Source of the DNA: Armillaria gallica
Taxonomy: Eukaryota; Basidiomycota; Agaricomycetes; Agaricales; Physalacriaceae
Direction: 5' to 3'
NCBI GenBank assembly: GCA_037576215.1
Contig: JBANDB010000005.1
Span: 5,704,001-5,768,000, forward strand
DNA length: 64,000 nt
In this document: in pieces, positions 1 to 9,299 of the stretch
How positions within the stretch are numbered: the first letter of the stretch is position 1
How the letters are laid out: every line of letters starts with the position of its first letter
Notes under the pieces: model-generated
Told to the model about the DNA's origin: nothing
Databases searched by the model: none
The model's input: the letters and a program-made list of their open reading frames with translations, nothing else
Position numbers and translations under genes: made by a program

Positions 1-1
1 C

Positions 2-448
2 TTTATTGACAACTACAACGCACCATCCATCGCCTCTGACAACTCGCCAGAGGTCAACTCATGTTTAAACAGGATGATCATTTCGCCCCTTTCCAAGTCT
101 TTGTCTTCTGTCCGTGGACTCATTGTGGGTACTGGTGATGCACCGGATCCTCTCATCAATTCCTACCTTCGCGGCGGCTCTGATATTTGGACCGCAGTGG
201 CCGTTGATATGACCGACGAGGATGTGGTAGACGCCATATTCGGTTTCACCCCTGAGGAGGTTCATGAGCTCGAACGCCACCTCAAAGTCCACTCCGTCGA
301 GGTGGGACTGGTACCCTATCGCTTTGGTAATCAGGAGGTGTATTCCATGACCCATGTGTTGAACGAGATTAGCCGACAACTTGGAGGTTCGGACATAGAC
401 TTGGACGTAACCGGAACTTGGCACTTCAAACCTCCCACTGGTCCATAG
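2..448 (+). CDS. AAA-ATPase-like (DUF1703) protein, C-terminal part, cut by window edge
   Basis: The reading frame is open from base 2 to a TAG at 446-448. It starts with FIDNYNAPSIAS, which fits the Walker B-like strand (usually L-I-D-E-Y-D-x-P) of the fungal AAA-ATPase-like family. The rest is closely similar, residue for residue, to the end of the complete copy near 15.1-16.5 kb: the stretches DPLINxYLRGG, WTAVAVDMTDEDVVD and ELERHLKVHSVEVGL are shared, and only the last dozen residues differ. The ATPase core must lie left of the window. The 3' flanks of the two copies also look alike (both hold a 'cttgta...gcctgt' stretch), which argues for segmental duplication. The function of this family is unknown. 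Whether this copy is intact cannot be judged from a fragment. Confidence 0.7.
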   Translation, partial: FIDNYNAPSIASDNSPEVNSCLNRMIISPLSKSLSSVRGLIVGTGDAPDPLINSYLRGGSDIWTAVAVDMTDEDVVDAIFGFTPEEVHELERHLKVHSVEVGLVPYRFGNQEVYSMTHVLNEISRQLGGSDIDLDVTGTWHFKPPTGP

Positions 449-565
449 ATGCTTGTATAAAACTGTAGCGCCTGTTATTCTGTGCTGAATTGACTTGTAG
501 GAAGTCAGGCTAAGCGATGCTCACTTCTGTAATGTATCATGTGATCGAGTACATGCCTTAAACAG

Positions 566-666
566 GCTTACACCACTAGCGGTCGTCATGGATGACTTTG
601 ATAGCTCTGTTCTTCTACCTTTCCCTATCGTCCATTTTTCTATCCTCATATTTCCCAATGTCGTTA
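566..666. repeat. dispersed repeat, first copy
   Basis: The sequence beginning CACTAGCGGTCGTCATGGA, followed by a pyrimidine-rich stretch with 'cttctaccttt' and 'tccatttttct', recurs in the same order and orientation at 8511-8651. The second copy carries about 35 extra bases in the middle. The repeat ends close to the point where the MBOAT relic begins, so it may mark the break that removed the 5' half of that gene. Confidence 0.6.
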
Positions 667-685
667 AGCACAGAGCTACGAAACG

Positions 686-1768
686 ATGGACATTACTGGT
701 CCCCAGATGGTGCTGACCATGAAACTGACGACGTTTGCGTGGAACGTGTATGATGGTCGCAGGCCTGTTCAGGTGTGCCGTCTGGCTTTTGTAAATGGGC
801 TAACTAATCCTTTGACTAGGACCTCGACAAATGGCAGACCTCGAAGCGTATCCCTACTTTCCCTTCTCTTCTCGAGTTCTTGGGCTCCGCGTGGGTTTCT
901 CATTCTGCATGCAGCCCCCTGCTAACGGCGCGATAGGTTCTACTTTCCCGGCGTCCTCGTTGGGCCATACCTTGAATTCGTAGACTACATGGAGCTCATC
1001 ACGGAAAAACACTACGAAGGCCACGTCAAGGAGAACGCCAAGCGCAACCTTTCGAGTGGGCGCAAGCGCGTTGCCTACCGCAAGATGGTCGAAGGCCTCG
1101 TGTATCTCAGCATCTTTGTCTTGTTGGGGGCAAAGTAAAAATTTGCGACGATTTTGACGCCGTGGTTCGCGGAGCAGAGTATGTGGTATAGGTGAGGTCG
1201 TCTTTCCTATGTATATGCTTTCTACTGATATAAACTAGGCTGCTCTGTTTCCAGCCGTATGGTACCCTTGAGAGGTCCAAGTATTATGCCGCGTGGACTC
1301 TTACAGAAGTACGTTAACACGCATATACCGGGGCTGACGCGTGACGACTGACGGGCATTCTAGGGAGCTAGTAATCTGACTGGCTTGGGCTTTACTGGCT
1401 ACAACGCCTCTGGTGCATCAACCTGGACCGGCGCCGCAAACGTTGTCCCCTCCGCCATCGAAATCCCATCCAACTTCAAGGTTCTCCTGGACTCATGGAA
1501 TATGAAGATCAACGTCTGGCTGCGCGAGTGCGTGTACAAGCGCGTCACGCCCACACGCCCAAGGGGAAGAAACCTGGCTTTGCGCCTAGCGTTTTACGGA
1601 CACGTTTTGATTTTCTCGGCTTTGGGATTCTTCTATGCAGGAGGCGCGAGGATGCTGCGGGCGAAGAAGGGAGCGGGTAAGGCAAACAGTGGGACGACTA
1701 CGCCGGTTGGGGACAAGACGTTTATGATGCCGCCGTTGTTGGATTCGGTGATGCCGCGTAGGAAGTAG
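686..1768 (+). pseudogene. decayed MBOAT lysophospholipid acyltransferase (ALE1-like)
   Basis: Exons can be joined across four clean GT-AG introns. They give MVLTMKLTTFAWN, the YFPGVLVGPYLEF motif, FATILTPWFAEQS, RSKYYAAWTLTE and LTGLGFTGYNASG, all characteristic of ALE1/LPCAT-type MBOATs, ER membrane enzymes that reacylate lysophospholipids. The copy is dead in several ways. The N-terminal half is missing. An in-frame TAA sits at 1136-1138 between GAK and KFATILTP. Near 1550 an 8-base near-duplication (ACGCCC ACACGCCC) shifts the frame before KGKKPGFA. The following segment, which should carry the active-site histidine, is deleted. The last 60 residues (FYAGGARMLRAKKG...) return in the original frame. 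The intact introns argue for DNA-level duplication rather than retroposition. Confidence 0.85.
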
Positions 1769-3269
1769 TATAGAAGGGGGTATGTTATAGGGAGTATACT
1801 GCGCTCGCAAAATCGTAGTTGTTCACGAGATTTAGAGCACATGTGTCAAAAATAATCAACGCCCGTAATATAAAAGACAGACCGGTATCGTGAAAGGCCA
1901 ACTCGTCTCCTACCTCTTCCTACCTTCTTGATTCTTCTATATCTCCGTCCTCATACTTGGGAATTCTTCTCCCATACCACCATCATCTCGGATTCCGGAC
2001 ACGCTCTCTCGTTGCTCGGCCACTCTCTCACGCTCAACTGACATTTGGAGACTGACACCATTTCGCGAGATCCGTTGCTGCGAGAAAAAAAAAGGATGAA
2101 ATTAAACAGAAAAAAAGGAGAAAAGCCCGTTGTCGTTTTTTAGACAAGCGAAACGGTGTTGTCATTAAAGACAAAAAACTGGGGATCGTTAAAGAGGACA
2201 TAAACGGCGTTGCGTGCTGTGTGTGGTCCGGAACTATTCAACCTGCATAAAAAGAGGATTTCGAGCCTACGCATAGCGCCTGGGGCCAACGAAAAGTTTT
2301 CTGTGACTGTGGCGGTGCACAGTTGACTCGGAAACAGCCGGCTTCATCCTGGTCCGGAGAAGAGCGGTCCAGAAATTTGCACTTATCCCGCCCGATATGA
2401 GGTGCCGTTGAATCTACCTGATTGATTATGAAGCTTCAAGTTTTTGCCTGGCTTTCCTGCTGCTGGGTTCTTCTCCCCCATGGCCGGTGTGTCCGGTGCG
2501 TGGATATTTGGCTCAGTAGTGGGGGGTTGGGTCTGGGCGTCGTACAGATGAGGGTGGTGATGTACATATTTAGTACTTACTTCCCCTGTCGTGTACGTAA
2601 TGTCTGGGACCGGCGTTCACTGTGTGGACACTGCCGTGTAATACTACCTACCTACCTACCTACCAACCAAATGTCGTTCATTCGGCTCCAAGTGCGCGGT
2701 ATGTTCGGCAGTTTACTTTCGGAAGGACATTGATTTTATTAGTCGTAGTTGAAACTCAGGGATAGTTGATCGACGATAGTACACTTGATTGTGGAAAGTA
2801 TTCGCCGCACCGCAAATGTAGGATTGTATCTGGTCGACTATATCCCCAGCCTGACATACCTCCCTTGTAAGGCTTCTCACTATTTTATATATTTCCGGTA
2901 CTCATAGATCATGAAGCTTGAAGTTTCAAGGTTGGTTCCCTCATACCAAATCCATGAAGATTGCAGAGGACTGGACACAGTGCGTCGAAGATGTGAAAGG
3001 AATGCCATTTGAATTTACTTCAGAACAACTGGTAGGTCTTTGATTCAGCTTTGCGAATTACTCCTCGCCCACTCTTTCGACGAGGGACAGATCACTTGGT
3101 TCAAGATCGGAGGGTCATCGACTCATCGTTCAACTTGGTACGGCTGAATCTGCCGCTGCGGATGACAGCGAGAGCCAAGGACTTCTAGATGAGCACTACA
3201 TTTTTAAGATTATCATTCTATTCGTCCGATGTCCATTGGATAAATATAATACACAGAGCAACCAAAAAT
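1769..3269. other. intergenic, no supported gene
   Basis: The stretch contains pyrimidine-rich DNA, purine-rich A-tracts near 2085-2125 and a short (CTAC)n microsatellite at about 2644-2665. A short ORF at 2422-2733 (+) has no recognisable motif and overlaps the microsatellite. Similar 'gaagctt(c/g)aag' words occur at 2430 and 2911. I see no convincing coding signal. Confidence 0.5.
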
Positions 3270-5428
3270 CTAATAGCTATAAATGATGTGAGAACTAGTT
3301 GATAAAGCAGAATCGTCACGATAGGAAACGGCGAGTCCCTCAAGATTAAACAAACGAGGGAGGCCTGAAGGAATTTGGACTAAAGGATCATGAAGTCGTG
3401 TTGGGACAGATCTATCCCATTTCGACTCTGTCGTTGGCATATTTTCTGTCATATGGAGAGACGCCGTGATATTTAGAAGAGTCGGTCGATCCTGAGGTTC
3501 ATAAGCCCAACACTCTGTCATGACTTCCCGCCACAGCTCAGCATGCCCGGTCGACTCCAGGTGCTTCGGATACGGAGGATGCTTCTTATCGACGACGACA
3601 TTCATGGCAACGGCGCCATCATTGAGGCCGTTCCAGGGTATTGTCCCATCAAACACCTTATAAACGGTCAGAGCTCATTATGAGCGACTTGCTTGAGAAC
3701 TACATACCTCAAAATACACGCAAGCAAGTGAATATACATCAGCTGAAAAGCTGTTTGGGCTACCCTTGAGGACTTCTGGTGCTTGCCATCTTACGGTGCC
3801 ACCCTCCGCGACGACGACGACGAAGTTGCAAAGGTTGTGGTACCCATCACGAAGGATATACCGAAATCTGCGATAACCGCCCTGCAGTCATCGGTGATCA
3901 ATATGTTATCCTTGTTTTGGTTTAGCAAGATATCATCTGAGAAATATGCTCCAAACGCACCCCTTTGAGATCTCCATGTATGATGGATAATGTGTGCAGA
4001 TAGTTCATACCGCGCGTAATATCTAGAGCCTATTTGCTTATCAGAAATTGCTGATATAAATAGGGAAGTTGGTCAGTTCTTACAAGTTTGTGTCGATCTG
4101 GATCATCAGTTTTGTTCATGTATTGACGAAGAGATCCATTCGGCATGAATGGCGACACGAGACAGTAGGTAGAAGGGGCAGAATCACGATAAATGCCATA
4201 GAAAGGTAGAACATTGAGGTGATCGCACTGCCTCCAAATGACGGCCTCTCGCCTCACCCGCTGTAAAGGAGATGTTAGGCTGATTTAAGTCGTGACGATA
4301 AATCAATAACAACTTACTTGCAGAACATTCTTAATATCATTGTCACTTGTGAATATCCTTGCTTGTTTGACTGCCACCTCAACTCCCTCGACCTGTCCTC
4401 TCCATAGCTCACCAAAATGCCCTAGAGCGAAAGGATAATCTCCCGTCTTTTTGAAACCTCTAAGTGCGAGACAGCAAGGTACGCAATCGTGAATACGTGT
4501 CAACTTGAGAGAGGTTTTGAGAAGAGTGCGCTTGGGTATCATTGCTAGACCCGGTACATCTAGAAGCTGGCCAATGGTGAACTACTCATGAAAGGCTTTG
4601 AAAATATATGAGTATCAACATGCTTACATCCTGAAGGAAGTCCAAAGTACACTGTGCTTCCTCCACTGATAAATTGAGTAGTTGATCGTGTATATTTGAT
4701 TCGGAAAGGACGTCGGTGACTTGCTTCACTATGCTGTTTACACTGATATTCACGCCATGCCCCGGTTCTGAGCTTGGTCTGTCCAAAAGCATGTCTAAAA
4801 GAGCCTGGCCTTGCTATTGATACGCAAACTCTGGCGGGGTAGATTTAGACCCACCTCGTCTCCTTGGTTCTCATCAGTAGGTCTAGCCCGCTTCGTCACT
4901 GGAGACCAGTCCAGCATCGCCCGTTTGCGCTTAAGTCTCGAGGATATGTCGCGGGGTGGCTGTATGCCCGCAATTCCAAAATTGTCGGTACTTTCTGTCG
5001 TCGTTCCCTGCGGGGTAGTGATAGTGATTGTATTCGGAAATATGTCTATGCGATGCCCAGCTGGGAGGAACATGTTGAATGCTCTGACGAACCCAGGTTC
5101 CCCGTGGAATAGCCGCGATATCTGTTGGATGACGCCAGCAGTATCGATGCTGAGGGAATGAGAAGAGTGAAAATGCCATAATCACTAACGCTACCGTTAC
5201 AACGCACATTTGGTTTTTTAAATCCCCTATAATAGCCAAAAAACCATTGTAGACCTCCGGCTTGTCTTGGAACTGGACCTTGAATGCATCCATGTAGTCT
5301 AGTATATTATCCGTGAAGTTCAACGGCCTCCTAGCCTCGGTGTCAGCCCTCACCGGCCTCACCCTAGACCTTTGGATTGAACGGAACTTGCGCCGTGGCT
5401 CCCCTGGACCAGTAGCTTGTGTCGGCAT
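3270..5428 (-). CDS. PAH (Sin3-type) domain fused to a protein kinase
   Basis: Reading right to left, exon 1 starts at ATG 5428. Residues about 37-112 form a paired amphipathic helix domain: ILDYMDAFKVQFQDKPEVYN, FLAIIGDL, then IDTAGVIQQISRLF and FNMFLPAGHRIDIF. That is the core of the Sin3 PAH repeat, which binds transcription-factor helices. A bipartite basic stretch follows (KRKR ... TKRAR), suggesting nuclear location. After further exons comes a kinase domain: Gly loop GHFGELWRG, Lys in VAVKQ, catalytic loop IHGDLKGDNIL, DFG as ADFGIS, APE as WQAPEVLKG, and the C-lobe Arg in QDRPT. All catalytic residues are present. Introns are 45-60 nt with good splice sites. One problem remains: a frameshift in the activation loop at the (TCG)n run (3808-3826), bypassed only by an odd 47-nt intron. 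PAH plus kinase on one chain is unusual. Confidence 0.75.
3808..3826 (-). repeat. (TCG)n microsatellite in the kinase activation loop, site of frame change
   Basis: Five TCG units on the minus strand code for a serine run between DFGISFVMGTTTFATS and GGTVRWQAPE. The two sides lie in different frames. Either a one- or two-base indel next to the repeat broke the gene, or a 47-nt GTGATG...GGAG intron removes it and joins DFGISF directly to GGTVRW. The second option gives an unusually short activation segment. Confidence 0.55.
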
Positions 5429-5884
5429 CTTCAGTTTCGGTGGATGACGGTCGGTGTACTAGATGTATACGGCGCCAATTTCCACAGCTGGGTGGCGGTT
5501 CTCGTTGGCTGAGCATTTGTACTTATTTGACAACCGGGTGAGATCTTCTCGCTAATCACTTTGTAGCATTGCTATATGCTTCGTCGCCGTCAGTTCGACG
5601 TTTGGTAGGGAAATACAGACGTTTATTGATTCTATTTTAAGTGGGCAAGTTGTATTACTAATCCAGTAGCGGCGGAAGCCGAGTCCCCGATTCTTTCCTT
5701 TTTTAAATATCAGCAATTGTTGACTTTCTTGCGTCTTTTTCTTACTGCTGCAATATGTAGTGACTACACGGGCCATTACTCAACATCTATGTCTTTGAAG
5801 GGTAAAATCATACCTCGTTCGAAAAAGCTCGCTCGGTGGCGGCCTTCGCCGCCACCAGCTCGCATTTTCTCACTCGGTTTGTTT
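5429..5884. other. intergenic with repeat copy at 5593-5662
   Basis: Bases 5593-5662 (core GACGTTTATTGATTCTATTT followed by 'gtgggcaagttgtattac') match 9142-9205 in the same orientation at roughly 80%. ORFs here appear to be by-products of that repeat. No gene is supported. Confidence 0.5.
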
Positions 5885-5928
5885 ACAGCTCTTTTCATAA
5901 TTATGCGGAATCCCCGTTTTGAAAAATC
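5885..5928 (+). repeat. outer inverted repeat, left arm
   Basis: The arm contains CATAATTATGCGGAATCCCC. It is the near-perfect reverse complement of 7798-7840 (about 41 of 44 positions). The two arms enclose the RecQ-like fragment and the MITE. Confidence 0.75.
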
Positions 5929-5987
5929 TGTATGGTCTTGTTTGCATCACAAGATAGCCTAGTCTGCAATCGCTAAGGGGGTTGACT

Positions 5988-6004
5988 CTCGACCACGATT
6001 TTTT
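5988..6004 (+). repeat. inner inverted repeat, left arm
   Basis: The 17-base word CTCGACCACGATTTTTT is exactly the reverse complement of 6965-6981. An 'aaatcatgtg' word just inside this arm is also mirrored inside the right arm, so the similarity extends imperfectly inwards, as in the terminal repeats of a transposon-like unit. Confidence 0.65.
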
Positions 6005-6087
6005 CATCACGTGCAAATCATGTGCTGTGTAGTACAAAGCAAATTAACTCATTAAGAGGCGCCTCCGCCTACCTAAAAATCAGTATT

Positions 6088-6441
6088 ATGGGTGACTTAG
6101 ACGCGTCATCCGATATCTTTTACTTCAATTCCTCCGAAGGGATCAAATTATGCCGACAAGTTGCCCGGCCGGTCCTAGAATATGACCCTCATGACTATTC
6201 GCTTGACATTGCGACCGAGATCATTGATGGACAGGACTGCCTCGTTCGTGCAGCCTGCGGATCTGGGAAAACGGGAATCATGGCGCTTCTAACCATTGTC
6301 ATTGTGCATTTTGGAGCCAATCCCGGCATTGTTCCGCCGACCTTCCCGAAGAAGTTTGTCAACAATCCAGCCATTATTGTGATATGCCCCACAAATGCGC
6401 TCGAAGTGGCATTCCGGGTGTCGACGCAGCGGTGGAGCTAA
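6088..6441 (+). pseudogene. RecQ/DEAD-type helicase N-terminal fragment
   Basis: From ATG 6088 the frame gives YDPHDYSLDIATEIIDGQD, then the Walker A motif AACGSGKTG and IIVICPTNALEV. That is the Q-motif/motif I/motif Ia order of the RecQ-like helicases expanded in mushroom genomes. Homologues continue for several hundred residues through DEAD/H and the helicase C domain. Here the similarity stops at LEV, and a stop follows 12 codons later. No motif II or later motif was found downstream. The fragment sits between the inner inverted repeats and directly before a MITE, so it looks like captured or truncated DNA, not a working helicase. Confidence 0.65.
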
Positions 6442-6607
6442 AAATCGTGCCAGGTTCGTCTCCGAGAGGATGAAGTCCTGCAAGACCGGGAGTAAAGGAA
6501 TGAAAGGTATTTGGAGACATGGGAACGGCATGAATTGGTGATACATTGCTGAAAGATAGTCTGAGTGGATTCCGTTCATGATTTCGAGGTAGTTGGGAGC
6601 CCATAAA

Positions 6608-6866
6608 TACTGTATGTACTTGTATGAATGAAACGGGGTACGCCTGCGTTACGGATTTGTGGATGAAACGAGACCGATATCTGGCGTTACGTTTCTTCAA
6701 TAGGAAACCAAACACGATGCCAGCCTGATGGCTGGCCGAAAATTTGGCTTGTAACGCTCCCCAGGGATGAAACGCGCCCCCCATTACGCATTACAATTGC
6801 GGTTTTAGGAAACGAAACGGCCCCAGCGTTACGCGTTACGTTTCATTCATACAAGTACATACAGTA
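6608..6866. mobile_element. MITE with 28-bp perfect terminal inverted repeats
   Basis: The left end, TACTGTATGTACTTGTATGA (continuing ATGAAACG), is mirrored without mismatch at 6839-6866. The element is 259 bp with no coding capacity. The ends begin and finish with TA, so a TA target duplication is possible, as in Tc1/mariner-derived MITEs. Inside are several imperfect modules of the form GAAACG...GCGTTACG, about 25-50 bp apart. Confidence 0.75.
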
Positions 6867-7285
6867 AGTTAAATAGAGGTAACGACACTAAACGAAGTTG
6901 GATTCAACAGAATCGCGCGCGCGGTAGCTGGTCACATGATTTTGTCCGAATAAGGTATAAGTTCAAAAAATCGTGGTCGAGGGTACACGGTGTGTCCGCT
7001 AGCAGACTCTTATTTCAAATCTCGACTGCTTGCCTGTCAAGAGATAAGAGTCTGCCTAGGGGAGACTAAAGATAGCCCAGTGCGAGAACTATTGCTTTTT
7101 TATTGGCTCAATTCGTTGTCTTGCATCCCGCCCTTGCTCATTCAATACATTTGACCATCAACGCAATAAACAGTGTGCCATTATGATACTTATTGGGTGC
7201 AAATTTGCCGCTATCTAACCGCAAATCCAAGGTCCCGACTCCCATGATCACATCTAATTTGCGTGGCGACTCGCCGCATCCGCGC
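6867..7285. other. intergenic, includes inner inverted-repeat right arm (6965-6981)
   Basis: AAAAAATCGTGGTCGAG at 6965-6981 is the mirror of 5988-6004. Beyond it, 'agagtctgc' words occur in both orientations near 7000-7050, forming a small imperfect palindrome. No gene was seen. Confidence 0.5.
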
Positions 7286-7797
7286 CTAGTTCAACATCAA
7301 TGAATACATGCGCTGTGAGTCTACTGCAGTTTTCCGGAAGTCATAAATAAGGAGCAGGCGGAATAAAATACCTCTGCCGGTGCTCAGAGTATTCCTAGGG
7401 CCGTGACTGGTAGCACTATTGGGAGTCCAACGCCGCAAAGTGTATCTTGCAATAAGATATTCATAGGATCCTCGTTGCCCTTGCAAATACATACCGAATA
7501 ATTAGGGTCTGTAAGAGAGAGTCAAGATAGATAGAACCTCGGTGTCTCGTCAAGAGTCGAAGTGAACGACGACTCAGACGAGCATTGAGTCTTGACCAAT
7601 ATCCCAGGTTCGTCACGCACCCAGGATCCCACCTGTACAGTATATTTGGGTATATGGCATGCCAGAGGAGCAGATACAGCCGGTAAAGGTCTTCAGATGC
7701 AGGAAATAGGCATTGTAGCATAGGCGGGCACGTCCAGGGCATGACATAGTGGGAAGAGAGAGAGCTGGGACCGTGTGAACCAAACATGAGCACATAA
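7286..7797 (-). other. weak overlapping minus-strand ORFs, unsupported
   Basis: Two overlapping ORFs of 68 and 110 codons lie here on the minus strand. One contains LYRLYLLLWHAIYPNILYRW, which is hydrophobic but matches no family I recognise. Good splice signals linking them were not found. Treat as non-coding or a relic within the inverted-repeat unit. Confidence 0.2.
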
Positions 7798-7840
7798 GAT
7801 TTTCAAAACGGGGATTCCGCATAATTATGAAAACAGCTGT
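7798..7840 (-). repeat. outer inverted repeat, right arm
   Basis: Reverse complement of 5885-5928. The similarity fades over the next 30-40 bases outside the MRNPRFE codons, which both arms share by virtue of the repeat. Confidence 0.75.
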
Positions 7841-8417
7841 AACTTTGTTAGTTATTCAAGTAAAGAATACCTTGGGAATACTATGCACATAACCCTAGGC
7901 CAACATAAGATATAGGATGAAAGAAGATGGGTAAGTGGGCAAGGCAGGAGCCTCAAAGGCAGTGCACAATTAAGACAAAAAACGGCGAAGAAAGATGGAG
8001 GATACGGTGGGATTCCATAACAATGGCCAGCAACTTAGAAAGACACAAGCCAGGAGTATCAGCCCAACAAGGAGAAGGAAACGGAGAAGGAAGTGCTACA
8101 AAAAGGTGGTAAAAGTAGACAGAGGGAATGAAAATTAAATATTCTTGCGAAGAGGCCTATGCTAGCCTGAGCGATACTCTTTATAAGCAAGCCAATCTCC
8201 CCAACCAATAGGGAAAAATCGGAAAGAGAGCCACAGCGGCAATCAGCTTCAGCCACTCGGCATGACAGCCGAAGCATGCCGGATGCTCGCCAATCACCAC
8301 AAATTTGTAAGCCAACCCGGAGTATAGCCCCTGTCCAGACAGTTTGGCACTACTCACGACCAGTTACGTTTTTCTACAACCCTCTGTCGTTTCCTCATCC
8401 TTCGGAAAGAATCGGGG
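7841..8417. other. intergenic, nothing recognised
   Basis: Purine-rich DNA with 'aaggagaaggaaacggagaagg' at about 8070-8091. The short ORF at 7927-8112 is composed of this low-complexity sequence and is not supported as a gene. Confidence 0.45.
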
Positions 8418-8496
8418 AGCTATGACGCGGTTATGGCGTAGAATCACGTTACTAGGTTGGCGAGCGTAGACCCACAGAGACCTACACAAGCAAGGT
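8418..8496 (+). repeat. direct repeat, copy A
   Basis: The sequence around GCGTAGACCCACAGAGACCT matches 9208-9285 at about 85% in direct orientation, with the two copies 790 bp apart. Together with the 8511-8651 block it may outline one non-autonomous element with terminal direct repeats. Confidence 0.6.
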
Positions 8497-8510
8497 GACA
8501 ACCGCCATGT

Positions 8511-8651
8511 CACTAGCGGTCGTCATGGACGACATTGATACCTTGCTGAGCGGTTTCACGCTCTGTTTGGCCTATGTTAACTTTCCGTCTTCTACCTTTA
8601 CCTATCTTCCATTTTTGTGTCTACATATTTTTCAACGACGTCGTTCTTATT
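8511..8651. repeat. dispersed repeat, second copy
   Basis: Same order and orientation as 566-666, starting CACTAGCGGTCGTCATGGAC. It lies between the two 80-bp direct repeats. Confidence 0.6.
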
Positions 8652-9207
8652 TAAGAATGTAATCATTGACATTCGGTTCAAAAGTACAGTACAAAGAGAA
8701 GTATTAAATTACAAGGTGACTGAAATACAATAACAAGTCGGTCGGACTGCTCCTTCAGACCCGATATTTCTTCGGAGCGGATTATTGACATCATTTAGTC
8801 GTTCACGAGAATCGAGATCTAGAGTACAAACTTGCAACAAAAACGCTATGAGCTCCGATGGCATTTTTTGACTTCTTCCATTGACACAGGACCATGCTCT
8901 TCAATAATGTAAATTTGACGGATGTTGTCTTGTAACATTTTATTGCATTGTGAGATGTAAAAATACATCGCACCACGTCTCTCGGTGATTATCGGTGGAA
9001 GGTGAATCTGTTAAAATTGAAGAACAGTTGCCTTGAAGTTGGAAAAATACTGACATCACATTTTTCTAACATGGTATGGATTGATTCAACGCTGAGGGAG
9101 TCCAGTAGTGAAGCGATGCCATCTCCATTGTGGAAGGTCATATTCGACGCTTAGGGGAATAGAGACGTTTATTGATTCCATTCTGAGTGAGCAAGCTATA
9201 TTACAAA
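8652..9207. other. non-coding, second copy of the 5593 repeat at 9142-9205
   Basis: A+T-rich DNA without a supportable ORF. The last 65 bases match 5593-5662. It appears to be the interior of a repeat element. Confidence 0.45.
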
Positions 9208-9285
9208 GCCATGACGCGGATATGGCGTAGGATCGCGTTACTAGGTTTGCGAACGTAGACCCACAGACCTTGACAAGCAAGGTAA
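9208..9285 (+). repeat. direct repeat, copy B
   Basis: Partner of 8418-8496 (TATGGCGTAGGATCGCGTTA is the best conserved part). Confidence 0.6.
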
Positions 9286-9299
9286 TTCGACGTTGAATT

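Noticed and set aside
1586..1842. Minus-strand ORFs over the MBOAT relic
   Set aside because: Shadows of the MBOAT C-terminal coding sequence.
2422..2733. 103-codon plus-strand ORF
   Set aside because: No motif, overlaps a CTAC microsatellite, no splice or promoter context.
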